Origin: Planctomyces sp. SH-PL14
Lineage (GTDB): Bacteria > Planctomycetota > Planctomycetia > Planctomycetales > Planctomycetaceae
Direction of reading: 5' to 3'
Length of the DNA: 64,000 bases
Assembly: GCF_001610835.1 (NCBI RefSeq)
Contig: NZ_CP011270.1
Location: 1,550,001 to 1,614,000, forward strand
Position numbers and translations under genes: made by a program. Under the pieces are notes generated by a model that had not been told where the DNA came from, did not search any database, and saw only the letters and a program-made list of their open reading frames with translations. This document shows positions 35,536 through 44,111 of the stretch, one piece after another (the first letter of the stretch is position 1; each line of letters starts with the position of its first letter).

Positions 35536-36321
35536 ATGGCCACACACCCTGTTGTCTCCCGTGAAGAATGGACGAAAGCCCGCCTGGCCCTGCTGGAGCG
35601 GGAGAAAGAACTGACGGAGCTTCGCGACCAGGTGAGTGCGGAGCGGCGGCAGCTCCCCTGGGTCCGGATCGACAAGGATTATCGGTTCGCGACTCCGGGC
35701 GGGACGAAGAAGCTCGGCGAGCTCTTCGACGGGCGGCACACGCTGATCGTCTACCACTTCATGCTGGGCCCCGGCTGGAGCGAAGGCTGCCCAAGCTGTT
35801 CCTATCTGATGGACCACGTCGACGGGATGCAGCCGCACCTGAATGCTCGCGGCGTCACGTTCAGCGCCGTCTCGCGGGCGCCGCTGCCGGAGATCGAACG
35901 CTTCAAGACACGGATGGGGTGGAAGTTTCCGTGGGCGTCGTCGTTCGGCTCCGACTTCAACTACGACTTCCATGTCTCGTTCGGGCAGGAAGATCTGAAC
36001 CGGGGGAGGGTGGAGTACAACTTCTCGACGGGGCCAGCTCCGGTCGAGGATCTGCCGGGGCTGAGCGTGTTCGCCCGCGAGCCTTCGGGCGAGGTGTTCC
36101 ACACCTATTCCGGTTATGCCCGTGGTCTCGACATCCTGCTCGGGACGTACAACTACCTCGACATGACGCCGCGGGGCCGCGAAGAGGAGAGCCTTGCCTT
36201 CAGCATGGCGTGGGTCCGGCATCACGACAAATACGGGACGGACTACAAGGTCGACCCGCAGGCGGGCTACGTACCCCCGGTCGGCGCGGCGGTGCCGCAC
36301 TGCTGCGGGTGCGAATCATGA
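35536..36321 (+). CDS. DUF899 thioredoxin-fold protein
   Basis: From ATG 35536 (GAGGAAG just upstream; a TTG at 35521 would add five residues) the 261-residue protein shows the DUF899 layout: VSREEWTKARLALLEREKEL, LPWVRIDKDYRF, the thioredoxin-like strand-turn FMLGPGWSEGCPSCSYLMDH, VSRAPLPEIERFKTRMGW and VFHTYSGYARGLDILLGTYN. The CPSC motif may be redox active. The C-terminal PHCCGCES adds three cysteines. Its stop overlaps the next ATG (ATGA), so translation is coupled to the small membrane protein. Confidence 0.9.
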   Translation: MATHPVVSREEWTKARLALLEREKELTELRDQVSAERRQLPWVRIDKDYRFATPGGTKKLGELFDGRHTLIVYHFMLGPGWSEGCPSCSYLMDHVDGMQPHLNARGVTFSAVSRAPLPEIERFKTRMGWKFPWASSFGSDFNYDFHVSFGQEDLNRGRVEYNFSTGPAPVEDLPGLSVFAREPSGEVFHTYSGYARGLDILLGTYNYLDMTPRGREEESLAFSMAWVRHHDKYGTDYKVDPQAGYVPPVGAAVPHCCGCES

Positions 36322-36623
36322 GCGGCTGCCGTTGCTCGCGGCCGCGAACGGCTATGGAAATCGGCGGAGCCACCCGGACAGGCGCGAGCTCACACCCGGT
36401 GTTGTCCCGTCTGGGCGATGCCGCGTTGTGGGCGGTTCCCGCCGTCGTGCTGGCGATCCTTCCGAAGTGCCCCGTTTGCTTTGCGGGCTGGATCGCAGTC
36501 CTGTCGGGGATCGGAGTCACGCTTCCTGTCGCGGCGTCGATCCGGTGGGTGCTGGTTGCTGCGTCGGTGGTGGCGATGGTTTACCTGACGATTCGCCAGG
36601 CGGCGCGCCTCGCGCGGACGTAG
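36318..36623 (+). CDS. Small membrane protein with a CPVC motif
   Basis: A 101-residue protein in a frame offset from DUF899 and overlapping its stop by 4 bp. It has two transmembrane helices (about 36-67 and 74-92); the first contains LPKCPVCFAGWIAVLSGIG, a KCPxC motif that recurs in small integral membrane proteins linked to metal or redox functions. The N-terminus holds two further cysteines (MSGCRCSRP). The tight coupling with a thioredoxin-fold protein suggests a shared redox or metal task; this is inference. Confidence 0.75.
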   Translation: MSGCRCSRPRTAMEIGGATRTGASSHPVLSRLGDAALWAVPAVVLAILPKCPVCFAGWIAVLSGIGVTLPVAASIRWVLVAASVVAMVYLTIRQAARLART

Positions 36624-36654
36624 TGCGGCCTGGCGATTTCGTCCGGTCGAACCC

Positions 36655-36968
36655 CGCCCTCGCCGGCACGACTCCCATAGCTCAAACCCAATGTTCCACG
36701 GCCACTGGGGTCAAGGGGGTCTCACCCCCTTGCCGCCGGAGGCACTTCCGATGAGGAACCGTGGGAAACAACGGACGTCCGCTTTGTGGAAGCGGCGCTG
36801 AGGACTCACCGCTCGCCCCGCAATCCCCGCGTGTTGGTGAGGGGGCATCCAGCACGGTATCCGCGTTTGGACACGATCTCCTTCAGATATCTCTCGACGG
36901 CCAGGCCTCCGGCGGGCAAGGGGAATTCTTCCCCCTGCACTCCCTGACCAGGGTGCCCCTGGACCCGG
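36655..36968 (-). repeat. Dispersed hairpin repeat, copy 11 (reverse, GAATTC subtype)
   Basis: A 314-bp copy between the membrane-protein gene and the retron promoter, ending 16 bp before the retron -35 box. Hairpin B is GGGGAA-GAA-TTCCCC in family orientation rather than GGGGC-AAC-GCCCC, a form shared only with copy 14. Hairpin G is AAGGGGGT-GAG-ACCCCCTT. Confidence 0.95.
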
Positions 36969-36984
36969 TGGAGCTCGCCCCCGG

Positions 36985-37013
36985 TTGACGCAGTTTGACG
37001 TTCAACTGATAAT
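36985..37013 (+). promoter_or_regulatory. Retron promoter
   Basis: TTGACG (36985-36990) and GATAAT (37008-37013) are exactly 17 nt apart, with the extended form TGATAAT. The expected transcription start, at about 37020, coincides with the start of the a1 segment at 37022, as needed for a retron non-coding RNA. A second TTGACG at 36995 is too close to serve as the -35 of the same -10. Confidence 0.7.
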
Positions 37014-37021
37014 CCCGCCGC

Positions 37022-37181
37022 GTGACCTGCGGGTCGCACAAGCTCAAGTTCTTCGGAACGCTGCGGGGTTACCCCGCGGGAGATGTGTTGATCCTCATTC
37101 GACTCAGAGCTCGGCGACGGTTCGCCATTGGAACCGTCCGCCGAGCTCGGCACAGGATTCGTTGTGCGGCCCGCCGGTCAC
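37022..37181 (+). ncRNA. Retron msr-msd RNA
   Basis: a1 (37022-37041) pairs with a2 (37162-37181) over 20 bp with one mismatch and one G-U. The base straight after a1 is G42 in the context AGC (37041-37043), as expected for the branching guanosine. The msr part has two hairpins: GTTC-TTCG-GAAC (37048-37059) and an 8-bp stem around GCGGGG-TTA-CCCCGC (37061-37079). The msd part is one long hairpin (37107-37148): 10 bp GAGCTCGGCG/CGCCGAGCTC, a bulged C, then about 6-7 bp closing CGCCATTGG. Reverse transcription would start near a2 and copy this hairpin. The reverse transcriptase gene follows 101 bp downstream. Confidence 0.85.
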
Positions 37182-37282
37182 CGTTTCTGCATCGCCTCGC
37201 GTGTTCACACTCCCGGACCTCCTTCCCTCCGGACGTGGCAACGATTGCCAGGCACGTCACGACCTGCGTGTGAATCGTCCGC

Positions 37283-38593
37283 ATGGGATTGCTGAGCTTC
37301 CTCAAACGGTTGCTGTTCGGAGCGCCGGCCTCAAACGATGCGCCCGCCCGCCCGAAGCCGTCCAACGATCCGGCAAGTCGACCAGCGACTCCGCCCGCGT
37401 CGCCTCCATCGACGGACGGCACCGCCACGAAAAAGCGGGTTCGCCTCACGCCGATGCGCCGGCAGGGCCCGCGGGAGCGGGGCCAGCCCGCACGGGAAAC
37501 CGCTCGTCCCCCCTACCCCTACGCCTTTCCGACGTACGGCGGAAAGTTCCTCGACCTCTCGGACGGAACCGACTTCGAGCGGCTCCGGCAGTTCGGACTG
37601 CCCGAACTGGTCTACCCGGGACAGCTCGCCGAATGGCTTCAGCTCCCCCTCGGCCATGTGGCATGGCTGACGTACCGGTTCTGCGACGGCAACCGGCCAC
37701 AGACGGCGGGGCAGGCGCACTACCACTTTCACTGGGTGCGAAAGAAGAGCGGCGGACACCGCTTGATCGAAGCCCCCAAGTCCCGGCTCCGGCGGGTCCA
37801 GGACCAGATCCTGCGGGAAATTCTCGACCGCGTCCCGTCCCACCCGGCGGCGCACGGGTTTGTCCGCGGACGGTCGATCGTGACCAACGCCGAACCGCAC
37901 GTGGGACATAAGTTCGTCTTCAAGCTCGACCTGGAGAACTTCTATCCCAGCGTCCGCTACTCGCGCGTCGTGGCGACCTTTCGTTCACTCGGCTACTCGC
38001 GGGAAATCGCGATCTGGCTGGCGCGGCTCACGACATCCCTGATCCCGACTGACCTGCCGACTCCGGGACAGCGGCCGGGAATGCTCTACGCGTACTTCGG
38101 ACGGCACCTGCCTCAAGGGGCCTCGACGTCGCCGGCGATCGCCAACCTGTCCGCGCTGGGGCTCGATATCCGGCTGAGCGGCCTGGCAAACGCCTACGGC
38201 TGCACATACACACGCTACGCGGACGATCTGACACTTTCGGGCCCGGGGAAAGCGGCCGGAGCGCTGCGGGAACTGATTCCCCTGTCGGAGCAGATCGTCC
38301 GGAGCGAGCGTTTTCATCTGCATCCGGTCAAGCGCCGTATCCTCCGCCGCGGACAGCGGATGCGGGTGACCGGTGTCGTGGTGAACGACAAGGTCAACAT
38401 CGCCCGGGGCGACTTCGACCGCCTCAAGGCGATCCTGACGAACTGCATCCGGACGGGCCCCGAGGCCCAGAACCGTGAAGGGCTCCCGGCGTTTTCCGAC
38501 CACCTGCGGGGGCGGATCGCCCACATCACGCAGCTCAACCCCAACCGGGGAGCGAAACTCCAGGCCCTCTTCGCCCGGATTCGATGGCCCTGA
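37283..38593 (+). CDS. Retron reverse transcriptase
   Basis: A 436-residue RNA-directed DNA polymerase. Conserved blocks: RLIEAPKSRLRRVQDQIL, HGFVRGRSI, the first catalytic Asp in FKLDLENFYPS (Asp216), LPQGASTSPAIANL (276-289) and the YADD box (312-315). The retron signatures NAxxH (NAEPH, 202-206) and VTG (362-364) are both present. It has a roughly 100-residue extension: a short amphipathic N-terminus, a Pro/Arg-rich stretch, then a small helical domain (FERLRQFGLPELVYPGQL, then EWLQLPLGHVAWLTYRF), recalling from memory the myxobacterial Mx162-type enzymes. The msr-msd RNA lies directly upstream. No separate effector gene is evident. Confidence 0.95.
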   Translation: MGLLSFLKRLLFGAPASNDAPARPKPSNDPASRPATPPASPPSTDGTATKKRVRLTPMRRQGPRERGQPARETARPPYPYAFPTYGGKFLDLSDGTDFERLRQFGLPELVYPGQLAEWLQLPLGHVAWLTYRFCDGNRPQTAGQAHYHFHWVRKKSGGHRLIEAPKSRLRRVQDQILREILDRVPSHPAAHGFVRGRSIVTNAEPHVGHKFVFKLDLENFYPSVRYSRVVATFRSLGYSREIAIWLARLTTSLIPTDLPTPGQRPGMLYAYFGRHLPQGASTSPAIANLSALGLDIRLSGLANAYGCTYTRYADDLTLSGPGKAAGALRELIPLSEQIVRSERFHLHPVKRRILRRGQRMRVTGVVVNDKVNIARGDFDRLKAILTNCIRTGPEAQNREGLPAFSDHLRGRIAHITQLNPNRGAKLQALFARIRWP

Positions 38594-38653
38594 GCGGGGA
38601 TGGTCGGGTAGACTCCGGGTTCGACGGTCGCAAGTCGTTCTGGGAGTTGCCGA

Positions 38654-41110
38654 ATGCGGTGGCTGGCCTCGGTTGTCCTGCTGATTGTTCTCGCGCCTCG
38701 GGCTCAGGCGGAGGCTCCGACCGCCGAAGGGCTCAAGTTCTTCGAGAGCAAGGTCCGGCCGCTGCTCGTTGAGAAGTGCTTCGAGTGCCACGGCGAGAAG
38801 AAGCAGAAGGGAAGCCTGCGGCTGGACAGCCTGGAGGCGGCCAAAGAAGGGGGCGATTCCGGGGCTGCGGTCGTTCCCGGCAAGCCGGAGGAGAGTCTTC
38901 TCGTCGACGCGATCAATTACAGCTCGCTGGAGATGCCTCCCGGCGGCAAGCTGACGGAAGACGAAATCACCACGCTGACCGAGTGGGTCAAGATGGGGGC
39001 TCCCTGGCCTGAAGAGGCCAAAGGGACATCGAGCCGGCGGACCGAACGGACGATCACGGACGAAGACCGCAGTTACTGGGCCTACCGTCCGCTAGCGGCC
39101 CCCGTGCCGCCGCCGACCGCCGACGCCACTTGGTCGCGGACGGACATCGACCGGTTCGTGCTGGCGCGGCTCGAGGCGGAGCGGATTCGACCGGCCGAGA
39201 CCGCTTCGAACGTCACGCTCGTCCGCCGTCTCTACCAGGACCTCACCGGCCTGCCGCCGACGCCGCAACAGGTCGATGCGTGGCTCTCGGACACGTCGGA
39301 CAAAGGCTACGAACGTCTCGTCGATGAACTCCTCGCGAGCCCGCGTTATGGCGAACACTTCGCCCGCTTCTGGCTCGACCTTGTCCGCTACGCCGATTCC
39401 GACGGGTACAAGCAGGACACCTATCGTCCGCACGCGTGGCGGTACCGGGACTACGTCATCGGGGCCTTCAACGCCGACAAACCGTACGATCAGTTCGTCC
39501 GGGAACAGCTCGCCGGCGACGAATTGTCACCGAGTGATCCGGAGGCCCTTGTCGCCACCGGGTACCTGCGGCATGGGATCTACGAATACAACCAGCGCGA
39601 CGCGCGGGGCCAGTGGCGCGTGATCCTGGAGGACATTACCGACACGACGGCGGACGTCTTCCTTGGGATGGGCTTCGGATGCGCGAAGTGCCACGACCAC
39701 AAGTTCGACCCGATCCTGCAGAAGGACTACTACCGGCTCCAGGCGTTCTTCGCGAACCTGGGGATGCGGGACGACGTCGTGATCGCCGATGCCGCCGCGT
39801 CGGCACGGCACCGCGAGGAACTCGCCGTCTGGGAAGAGAAGACCGCGGAGATCCGCACGGAGCTGCAGAGGATCGAAGGACCGTACCGCGAACGGTCGCG
39901 GGCCCACGCGATCGGCATGTTCCCCGAGGACATCCAGGCGATCATGGCGAAGCCCGCGCCCGACCGGGACTGCTACGAGCGGCAGATTGCGCATCTCGTC
40001 GAGCTGCAGGTCTGGGAAGAGTGGAACCTGATCGCCCAGAAGCTGAAGGGGGATGAGAAGAAGCGGTGGGACGCTCTGCAGAAGGACCTCGCGGTCTTCA
40101 AGGAGATTCAGCCCGCTCCGCTCGCCGTGGCCCCGATGGCGTGCGACCTGACCCGCGCGGCCCCCGTCGTGATGGTGCCGGACAAGCCCCGGCTGGGCGA
40201 GATCGAACCGGGTGTTCCGAGCGTCTTCGACACCGCCCCGCTCGCGATCCAGCCGGTCTCGACGGCTCCGGAATCGTCCGGCCGCCGCGCCGCTCTGGCG
40301 GAGTGGTTGACCCGTCCGGACAACCCGATCACGACGCGGGTCATCGTCAACCGGATCTGGCAGCAGCACTTCGGAACGGGACTTGTCGCCTCGGTCTCGG
40401 ACTTCGGCCGGCTCGGCGATCCTCCGTCGCACCCGGAACTGCTCGACTGGCTGGCGCGCGAGTTCGTCGCCCATGGCTGGAGCTTCAAGTGGCTTCACCG
40501 GCAGATCGTCCTGTCCGCCGCGTACCGGCAATCGGCGGAGCCTTGCGCTGTCGCCACGGGCCAGCCGGATCCGGCGGTTGTCGATCCGGGCAATCGTTTG
40601 TTGTGGCGGTTCCCGGTTCGACGTCTTGCGGCGGAACAGATCCGGGACGCGCTCCTGGCCGTGACCGGGGAGCTGCAGTCCTCCGCCGGCGGCGAGGGAG
40701 TGGAACCGGTCGAGCCGAAGCGAACGGTCTATTTGAAGATGATCCGTAACCGCCGCGATCCGCTGCTGGAAGTCTTCGACCTCCCGGACCGGCTGATCAG
40801 CGCGGGGGACCGGAACACGACGACTACTCCGACGCAGTCGCTGCTCCTGATCAACAGTCCCGCGATGCTCGAACGGGCGCAGCAGTTCGCGGCCCGTGTC
40901 CGGCGGGAGGTCTCCGGCGGCTGGGAGTCCTCGGTCCGTCTGGCGTACCAGCTCAGCGTCTCCCGCGAGCCGACCGACGTCGAGTCGCGCCGCGCGGTCG
41001 AGTTCCTTGTCCCAGCTGATAAGGCGGTGGACGAACAGGCGACGAGTGCCCGTTTTGTGGACTTCTGCCATGCTCTGCTGAACTCGAACGAGTTTCTCTA
41101 CATCGACTGA
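38654..41110 (+). CDS. Exported DUF1549/DUF1553 protein with cytochrome c motif (PSCyt1-type)
   Basis: An 818-residue protein with a signal peptide (MRWLASVVLLIVLAPRAQAE), an N-terminal planctomycete cytochrome C domain with CFECH (42-46) and LEMPPGGKLTEDEI, a DUF1549 domain (DIDRFVLARLEAERIRPA through YADSDGYKQDTYRPHAWRY) with a second CAKCH (344-348), and a C-terminal DUF1553 domain (VIVNRIWQQHFGTGLV, LLDWLAREFVAHGWSFKWL, RNTTTTPTQSLLLINSP). Both CxxCH sites could bind haem c. These proteins are typical of planctomycetes and normally precede a DUF1501 gene, which is absent here. It starts 60 bp after the retron gene and is probably unrelated to it. Confidence 0.95.
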   Translation: MRWLASVVLLIVLAPRAQAEAPTAEGLKFFESKVRPLLVEKCFECHGEKKQKGSLRLDSLEAAKEGGDSGAAVVPGKPEESLLVDAINYSSLEMPPGGKLTEDEITTLTEWVKMGAPWPEEAKGTSSRRTERTITDEDRSYWAYRPLAAPVPPPTADATWSRTDIDRFVLARLEAERIRPAETASNVTLVRRLYQDLTGLPPTPQQVDAWLSDTSDKGYERLVDELLASPRYGEHFARFWLDLVRYADSDGYKQDTYRPHAWRYRDYVIGAFNADKPYDQFVREQLAGDELSPSDPEALVATGYLRHGIYEYNQRDARGQWRVILEDITDTTADVFLGMGFGCAKCHDHKFDPILQKDYYRLQAFFANLGMRDDVVIADAAASARHREELAVWEEKTAEIRTELQRIEGPYRERSRAHAIGMFPEDIQAIMAKPAPDRDCYERQIAHLVELQVWEEWNLIAQKLKGDEKKRWDALQKDLAVFKEIQPAPLAVAPMACDLTRAAPVVMVPDKPRLGEIEPGVPSVFDTAPLAIQPVSTAPESSGRRAALAEWLTRPDNPITTRVIVNRIWQQHFGTGLVASVSDFGRLGDPPSHPELLDWLAREFVAHGWSFKWLHRQIVLSAAYRQSAEPCAVATGQPDPAVVDPGNRLLWRFPVRRLAAEQIRDALLAVTGELQSSAGGEGVEPVEPKRTVYLKMIRNRRDPLLEVFDLPDRLISAGDRNTTTTPTQSLLLINSPAMLERAQQFAARVRREVSGGWESSVRLAYQLSVSREPTDVESRRAVEFLVPADKAVDEQATSARFVDFCHALLNSNEFLYID

Positions 41111-41154
41111 CGCGGCGTGCGTTCGCCAGATGGTGATCCGACATTGCGCCCCAG

Positions 41155-41472
41155 CCGGGTCCAGGGGCACCCTGGTGGGGAGTGCAGAGGGGCAACGCCC
41201 CTTTGCCCGCCGGAGGCTTGGCCGTCGAGAGATGTCTGAAGGAGAGCGTGTCCAAACGCGGACACCGTGTCGGATGCCCCCTCACCAACCCGCGGGGATT
41301 GCAAAGCGAGCGATGTAGAGGGGAGGAGTCCTCAAAGCCAGTACCACAAAGGGGACGTCCGTTGCTGACCACGGTTCCTCATGGAAGCGCCTCCGGCGGC
41401 AAGGGGTTGCCCCCTTGACCCCAGCGTCCGTCGCACGTTGGGTTTGAGCGATGTGCGTCGTGCCGGCAAGAG
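41155..41472 (+). repeat. Dispersed hairpin repeat, copy 12 (forward)
   Basis: A roughly 318-bp copy in a convergent junction, 44 bp after the cytochrome gene stop. The internal hairpin GTGTCC-AAACGC-GGACAC is perfect here. Its right end is slightly altered (GCCGGCAAGAGA). The remaining 82 bp to the HEAT-like gene stop contain nothing recognised. Confidence 0.95.
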
Positions 41473-41554
41473 AATCGTCCCAGCGAGCGGGACAAGACGT
41501 TTGTTCGCCTCCACCAACCACGCACGCAGACGTCGAAGCCGTGTCGGGCCGGCC

Positions 41555-42106
41555 TCAAGGCCGCCATCTCTGATAGAGATCGCCGAGGATCGCCCGCAGA
41601 GGCGCAACCAGCTCCGGCGCTCCTGCAACGATCGCCTGATCGACACTCTCCCGCTTCGGCTGATCGGGATCGTCCGGAGGAACGCCCCAACTGCTGTAAG
41701 CGGGATAAAACCGGTTCTGGTTCCCTGAGGTAATGGCATCGATCGCCCGCTGCGCGTCCCCCGCCGTCGCTGAGTCTTTCTGCGAGAGCAGGGGCCGAAG
41801 GTCTTCGAGGGCAGACCTCTTCAAGCTGTAGGCGAACAGGGCACAGGCGTTGTGCCGGACCGTCCGACTTCGATCCTGAAGAGCGGACCGAGCCAGCCGG
41901 AGAGCCCGGTCATCGGCATGGGCGTATCGCAGGACGAATCGGACAAGATCGGCGCGGTAATCGGCCGCCGGCTGCTGCAGGTACTTCGCCTCACAGCAGG
42001 GGATCAGCTCGGCTCCGAACTGCGCCAGATAGATCTCGCGGATCGCCGATCTCTTTGCCGGCGTGGTCGACTCGAGGAGATCGAGAATCCGGTTGATCAC
42101 CTGCAT
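41555..42106 (-). CDS. HEAT-like alpha-helical protein
   Basis: A 183-residue all-helical protein. The middle shows repeat-like helices (DLVRFVLRYAHADDRALRLA, QDRSRTVRHNACALFAYSLK, ALEDLRPLLSQKDSATAGDA) as in HEAT/armadillo-type scaffolds. No signal peptide is visible; ATG 42106 begins MQVINRILDLLES. The C-terminus includes YSSWGVPPDDPDQ. I recognise no named family. It lies 99 bp downstream of the squalene-cyclase-like gene on the same strand. Confidence 0.7.
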   Translation of the reverse strand: MQVINRILDLLESTTPAKRSAIREIYLAQFGAELIPCCEAKYLQQPAADYRADLVRFVLRYAHADDRALRLARSALQDRSRTVRHNACALFAYSLKRSALEDLRPLLSQKDSATAGDAQRAIDAITSGNQNRFYPAYSSWGVPPDDPDQPKRESVDQAIVAGAPELVAPLRAILGDLYQRWRP

Positions 42107-42205
42107 GGGTTTCCCCAGGGAGGGACATCACCCTCCGTATGTTGGAATCGAGGTGGCAGGACAAGGAGGCAGCGAACTGACGATCCGGTCCAGTGCCTCG
42201 CCCGG

Positions 42206-43246
42206 CTAACGGTCGAAGATGGGGAGGGCGTGGTTGGGAACCTGAAGAATAATGAGGGCCATCGCCGTGCTGTATTCGTTCCCGAACCAGGGGTCGGACC
42301 AGTAGCCGTCCGTGAGCTGGGAACTGCGGAGCTCGGCCCGGATGCCCGAGTACCACTGTTCCCACATCCGCCCCCCCGCATGCCAGGCGGCCTGGATGGC
42401 GTAGTAGTGCCCGTAGAAGTAGTTCTCCTGGTCGCGGACGATCGCCACGCCGGGAAAGAACTGCTGCAGGTAGCGGCGGCCGTTGTCGAGGAGCGGGCCC
42501 TCATGGACACCGGAGGTATAGAGACTGGCGACGGCCGCGGCGGAACGGGGGAAGCGGCTCTCGGCCGCCTCGAAGAGGCGGTAGCGGAAGCCGCCGTCCA
42601 TATTCTGGCAGCGGGTGACGTACTCGATCCCGCGGTCGATCGTTTTCTTGGGGACCGAGATCCCGGTGTTCCGGGCGCCGCGGAGAGCCATCAGCTGGCA
42701 GGCGGTGACCGAGATATCCGCCTCATTGGAGGCGGGCGTGTAGCGCCAGCCCCCCTGGTCGTTCTGGGAGTCGATGATGAGGTCAACCGCCCGCCGCAAC
42801 AGACCGCGGAGCGCCGGGCGGTCGGTCGTGCCGTACGCCTCGGCCAGGAACATCGTCGCGAAGCCGTGGCCGTACATCGGGCCGTGGTAGCCGACCCCCT
42901 CTTCAACGATGTAGCCCGAGGGAGCGGCACGGCTCTGGAGATAGTCGATGACGCGGTTGATCGCTCCTCCGTACGGGCCGCGGCCGGGGGTGCTGCCCGA
43001 GGAGAGGAAGGCGAGTCCCGCGAGCCCGGCGATGCCGACATTCTTCCGGTAGCTGCCGGCGGTGCCGAATGCGCCGTCGGGAAGCTGGCGTTCGGCCAGC
43101 CACTTGAGACCGCGGTCGATGGCGGCCTGTGTCTCCGGCGTCACGAGGGCCGGCGTCGATCGAGAGTCGGGCTGCCCGTACGACGCGAGGAGCGGCAGCG
43201 AGCCGGCGGCGCCTCCGAGCAGAGCGATGAAATCGCGACGCCGCAT
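42206..43246 (-). CDS. Tat-exported protein with prenyltransferase/squalene-cyclase repeats
   Basis: A 346-residue protein with a twin-arginine leader (MRRRDFIALLGGAAGSLPLL) followed by alpha-toroid repeats: IDRGLKWLAERQLPDGAFG, VDLIIDSQNDQGGWRYTP and IEYVTRCQNMDGGFRYRLFE, with QW-like DGG/QGGW turns. The fold is that of terpene cyclases and prenyltransferase beta subunits, but the DXDD motif of squalene cyclases is not seen, so an exported binding or unknown role is likely. Such proteins are common in planctomycetes. Confidence 0.85.
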   Translation of the reverse strand: MRRRDFIALLGGAAGSLPLLASYGQPDSRSTPALVTPETQAAIDRGLKWLAERQLPDGAFGTAGSYRKNVGIAGLAGLAFLSSGSTPGRGPYGGAINRVIDYLQSRAAPSGYIVEEGVGYHGPMYGHGFATMFLAEAYGTTDRPALRGLLRRAVDLIIDSQNDQGGWRYTPASNEADISVTACQLMALRGARNTGISVPKKTIDRGIEYVTRCQNMDGGFRYRLFEAAESRFPRSAAAVASLYTSGVHEGPLLDNGRRYLQQFFPGVAIVRDQENYFYGHYYAIQAAWHAGGRMWEQWYSGIRAELRSSQLTDGYWSDPWFGNEYSTAMALIILQVPNHALPIFDR

Positions 43247-43526
43247 TCCGGACGATGCTCCCGACAGGACCCCGTTGTGATCGAGCGATGCGGTCAGGTT
43301 ATCGCGAAGCCGCTTCGACCGCGACGGGTCAGCGTCGATGCGTCACTGGTCGATCTGTCGGGGAAAGGCGTGGCGCACCGATTACGCCGGCGGGGAGTGA
43401 TCGATTCGAGGTCATCCGGCGACAGGCCCCATATAGGGCTCAAGAGACGCGGGGGTAATGACGACGCGCTCAGGAACGGCGTCGTTCTGTGGCCGCCGCG
43501 ACACTTCCCGCCCCTCCCCGACCGCC

Positions 43527-44060
43527 ATGAGCTGGGAACGCCTGATCGGTTGGTTCTCGTCGCTGCTCTTCTGGCCGGCGCTCTTTTGTGCCGCGGGGCT
43601 GTTCGCGCTGGTCGTTGTCACCCCGCCGCTGGTGGAGTCGTTTGAACTGGAGGAGCGGCTCGCTCAGCGGACGGGCGAGCTGATGGGCTTGAACGCACGC
43701 GTTGAGCAGCTGCGGCGGGTCGAGCGGGCCTTGCTTTCGGACCATGGTTTTCAGCGGCGCGTGATGCAGGCCCAGGTCGCGGCGGCTCCCCGAGCGGACG
43801 AAACGCGGATTGCCGTGGCGGACGAGCTGCACTTTGATCCACGGTCTACGGAGACGGCGCCGACGATCGTCTGGCAGGCTCCGTGGTATGCCGCGGCGAT
43901 CACGATGCTTGACGAGTCACCGGGGCTGCGGCGGTCGGTTGTCTGGACGTCGGTGGTGCTGTGCCTGTTTGCTTTTGTCTTCCTTCCGGTCCGCGTGGCC
44001 GTGGAGCGGGAGGTGGTGACGGAGGACGTGGACGCTCCGGAAATTGCTTCAGCCGCTTGA
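43527..44060 (+). CDS. Bitopic membrane protein with coiled coil
   Basis: A 177-residue protein from ATG 43527 (the frame is open to 43458). Two transmembrane helices (about 10-32 and 132-152) flank a region with a coiled coil (ESFELEERLAQRTGELMGLN, then RVEQLRRVERALLSDHGF) and a loop containing ADELHFDPRSTETAP. The layout loosely recalls septum proteins of the FtsB/DivIC type, but the second helix and the length do not fit, so I leave it unassigned. It faces cysE with a repeat copy between. Confidence 0.6.
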   Translation: MSWERLIGWFSSLLFWPALFCAAGLFALVVVTPPLVESFELEERLAQRTGELMGLNARVEQLRRVERALLSDHGFQRRVMQAQVAAAPRADETRIAVADELHFDPRSTETAPTIVWQAPWYAAAITMLDESPGLRRSVVWTSVVLCLFAFVFLPVRVAVEREVVTEDVDAPEIASAA

Positions 44061-44111
44061 GCCTGTGGTGTGGTGGGTGCAGGGTACGATCCCCAAACAT
44101 TGCTGTCCGAA

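Noticed and set aside
37283-38593. Reverse transcriptase as part of a group II intron or diversity-generating retroelement
   Set aside because: No maturase or HNH domain, no intron domain V/VI structure, no template/variable repeat pair; NAxxH and VTG motifs and the upstream msr-msd favour a retron.
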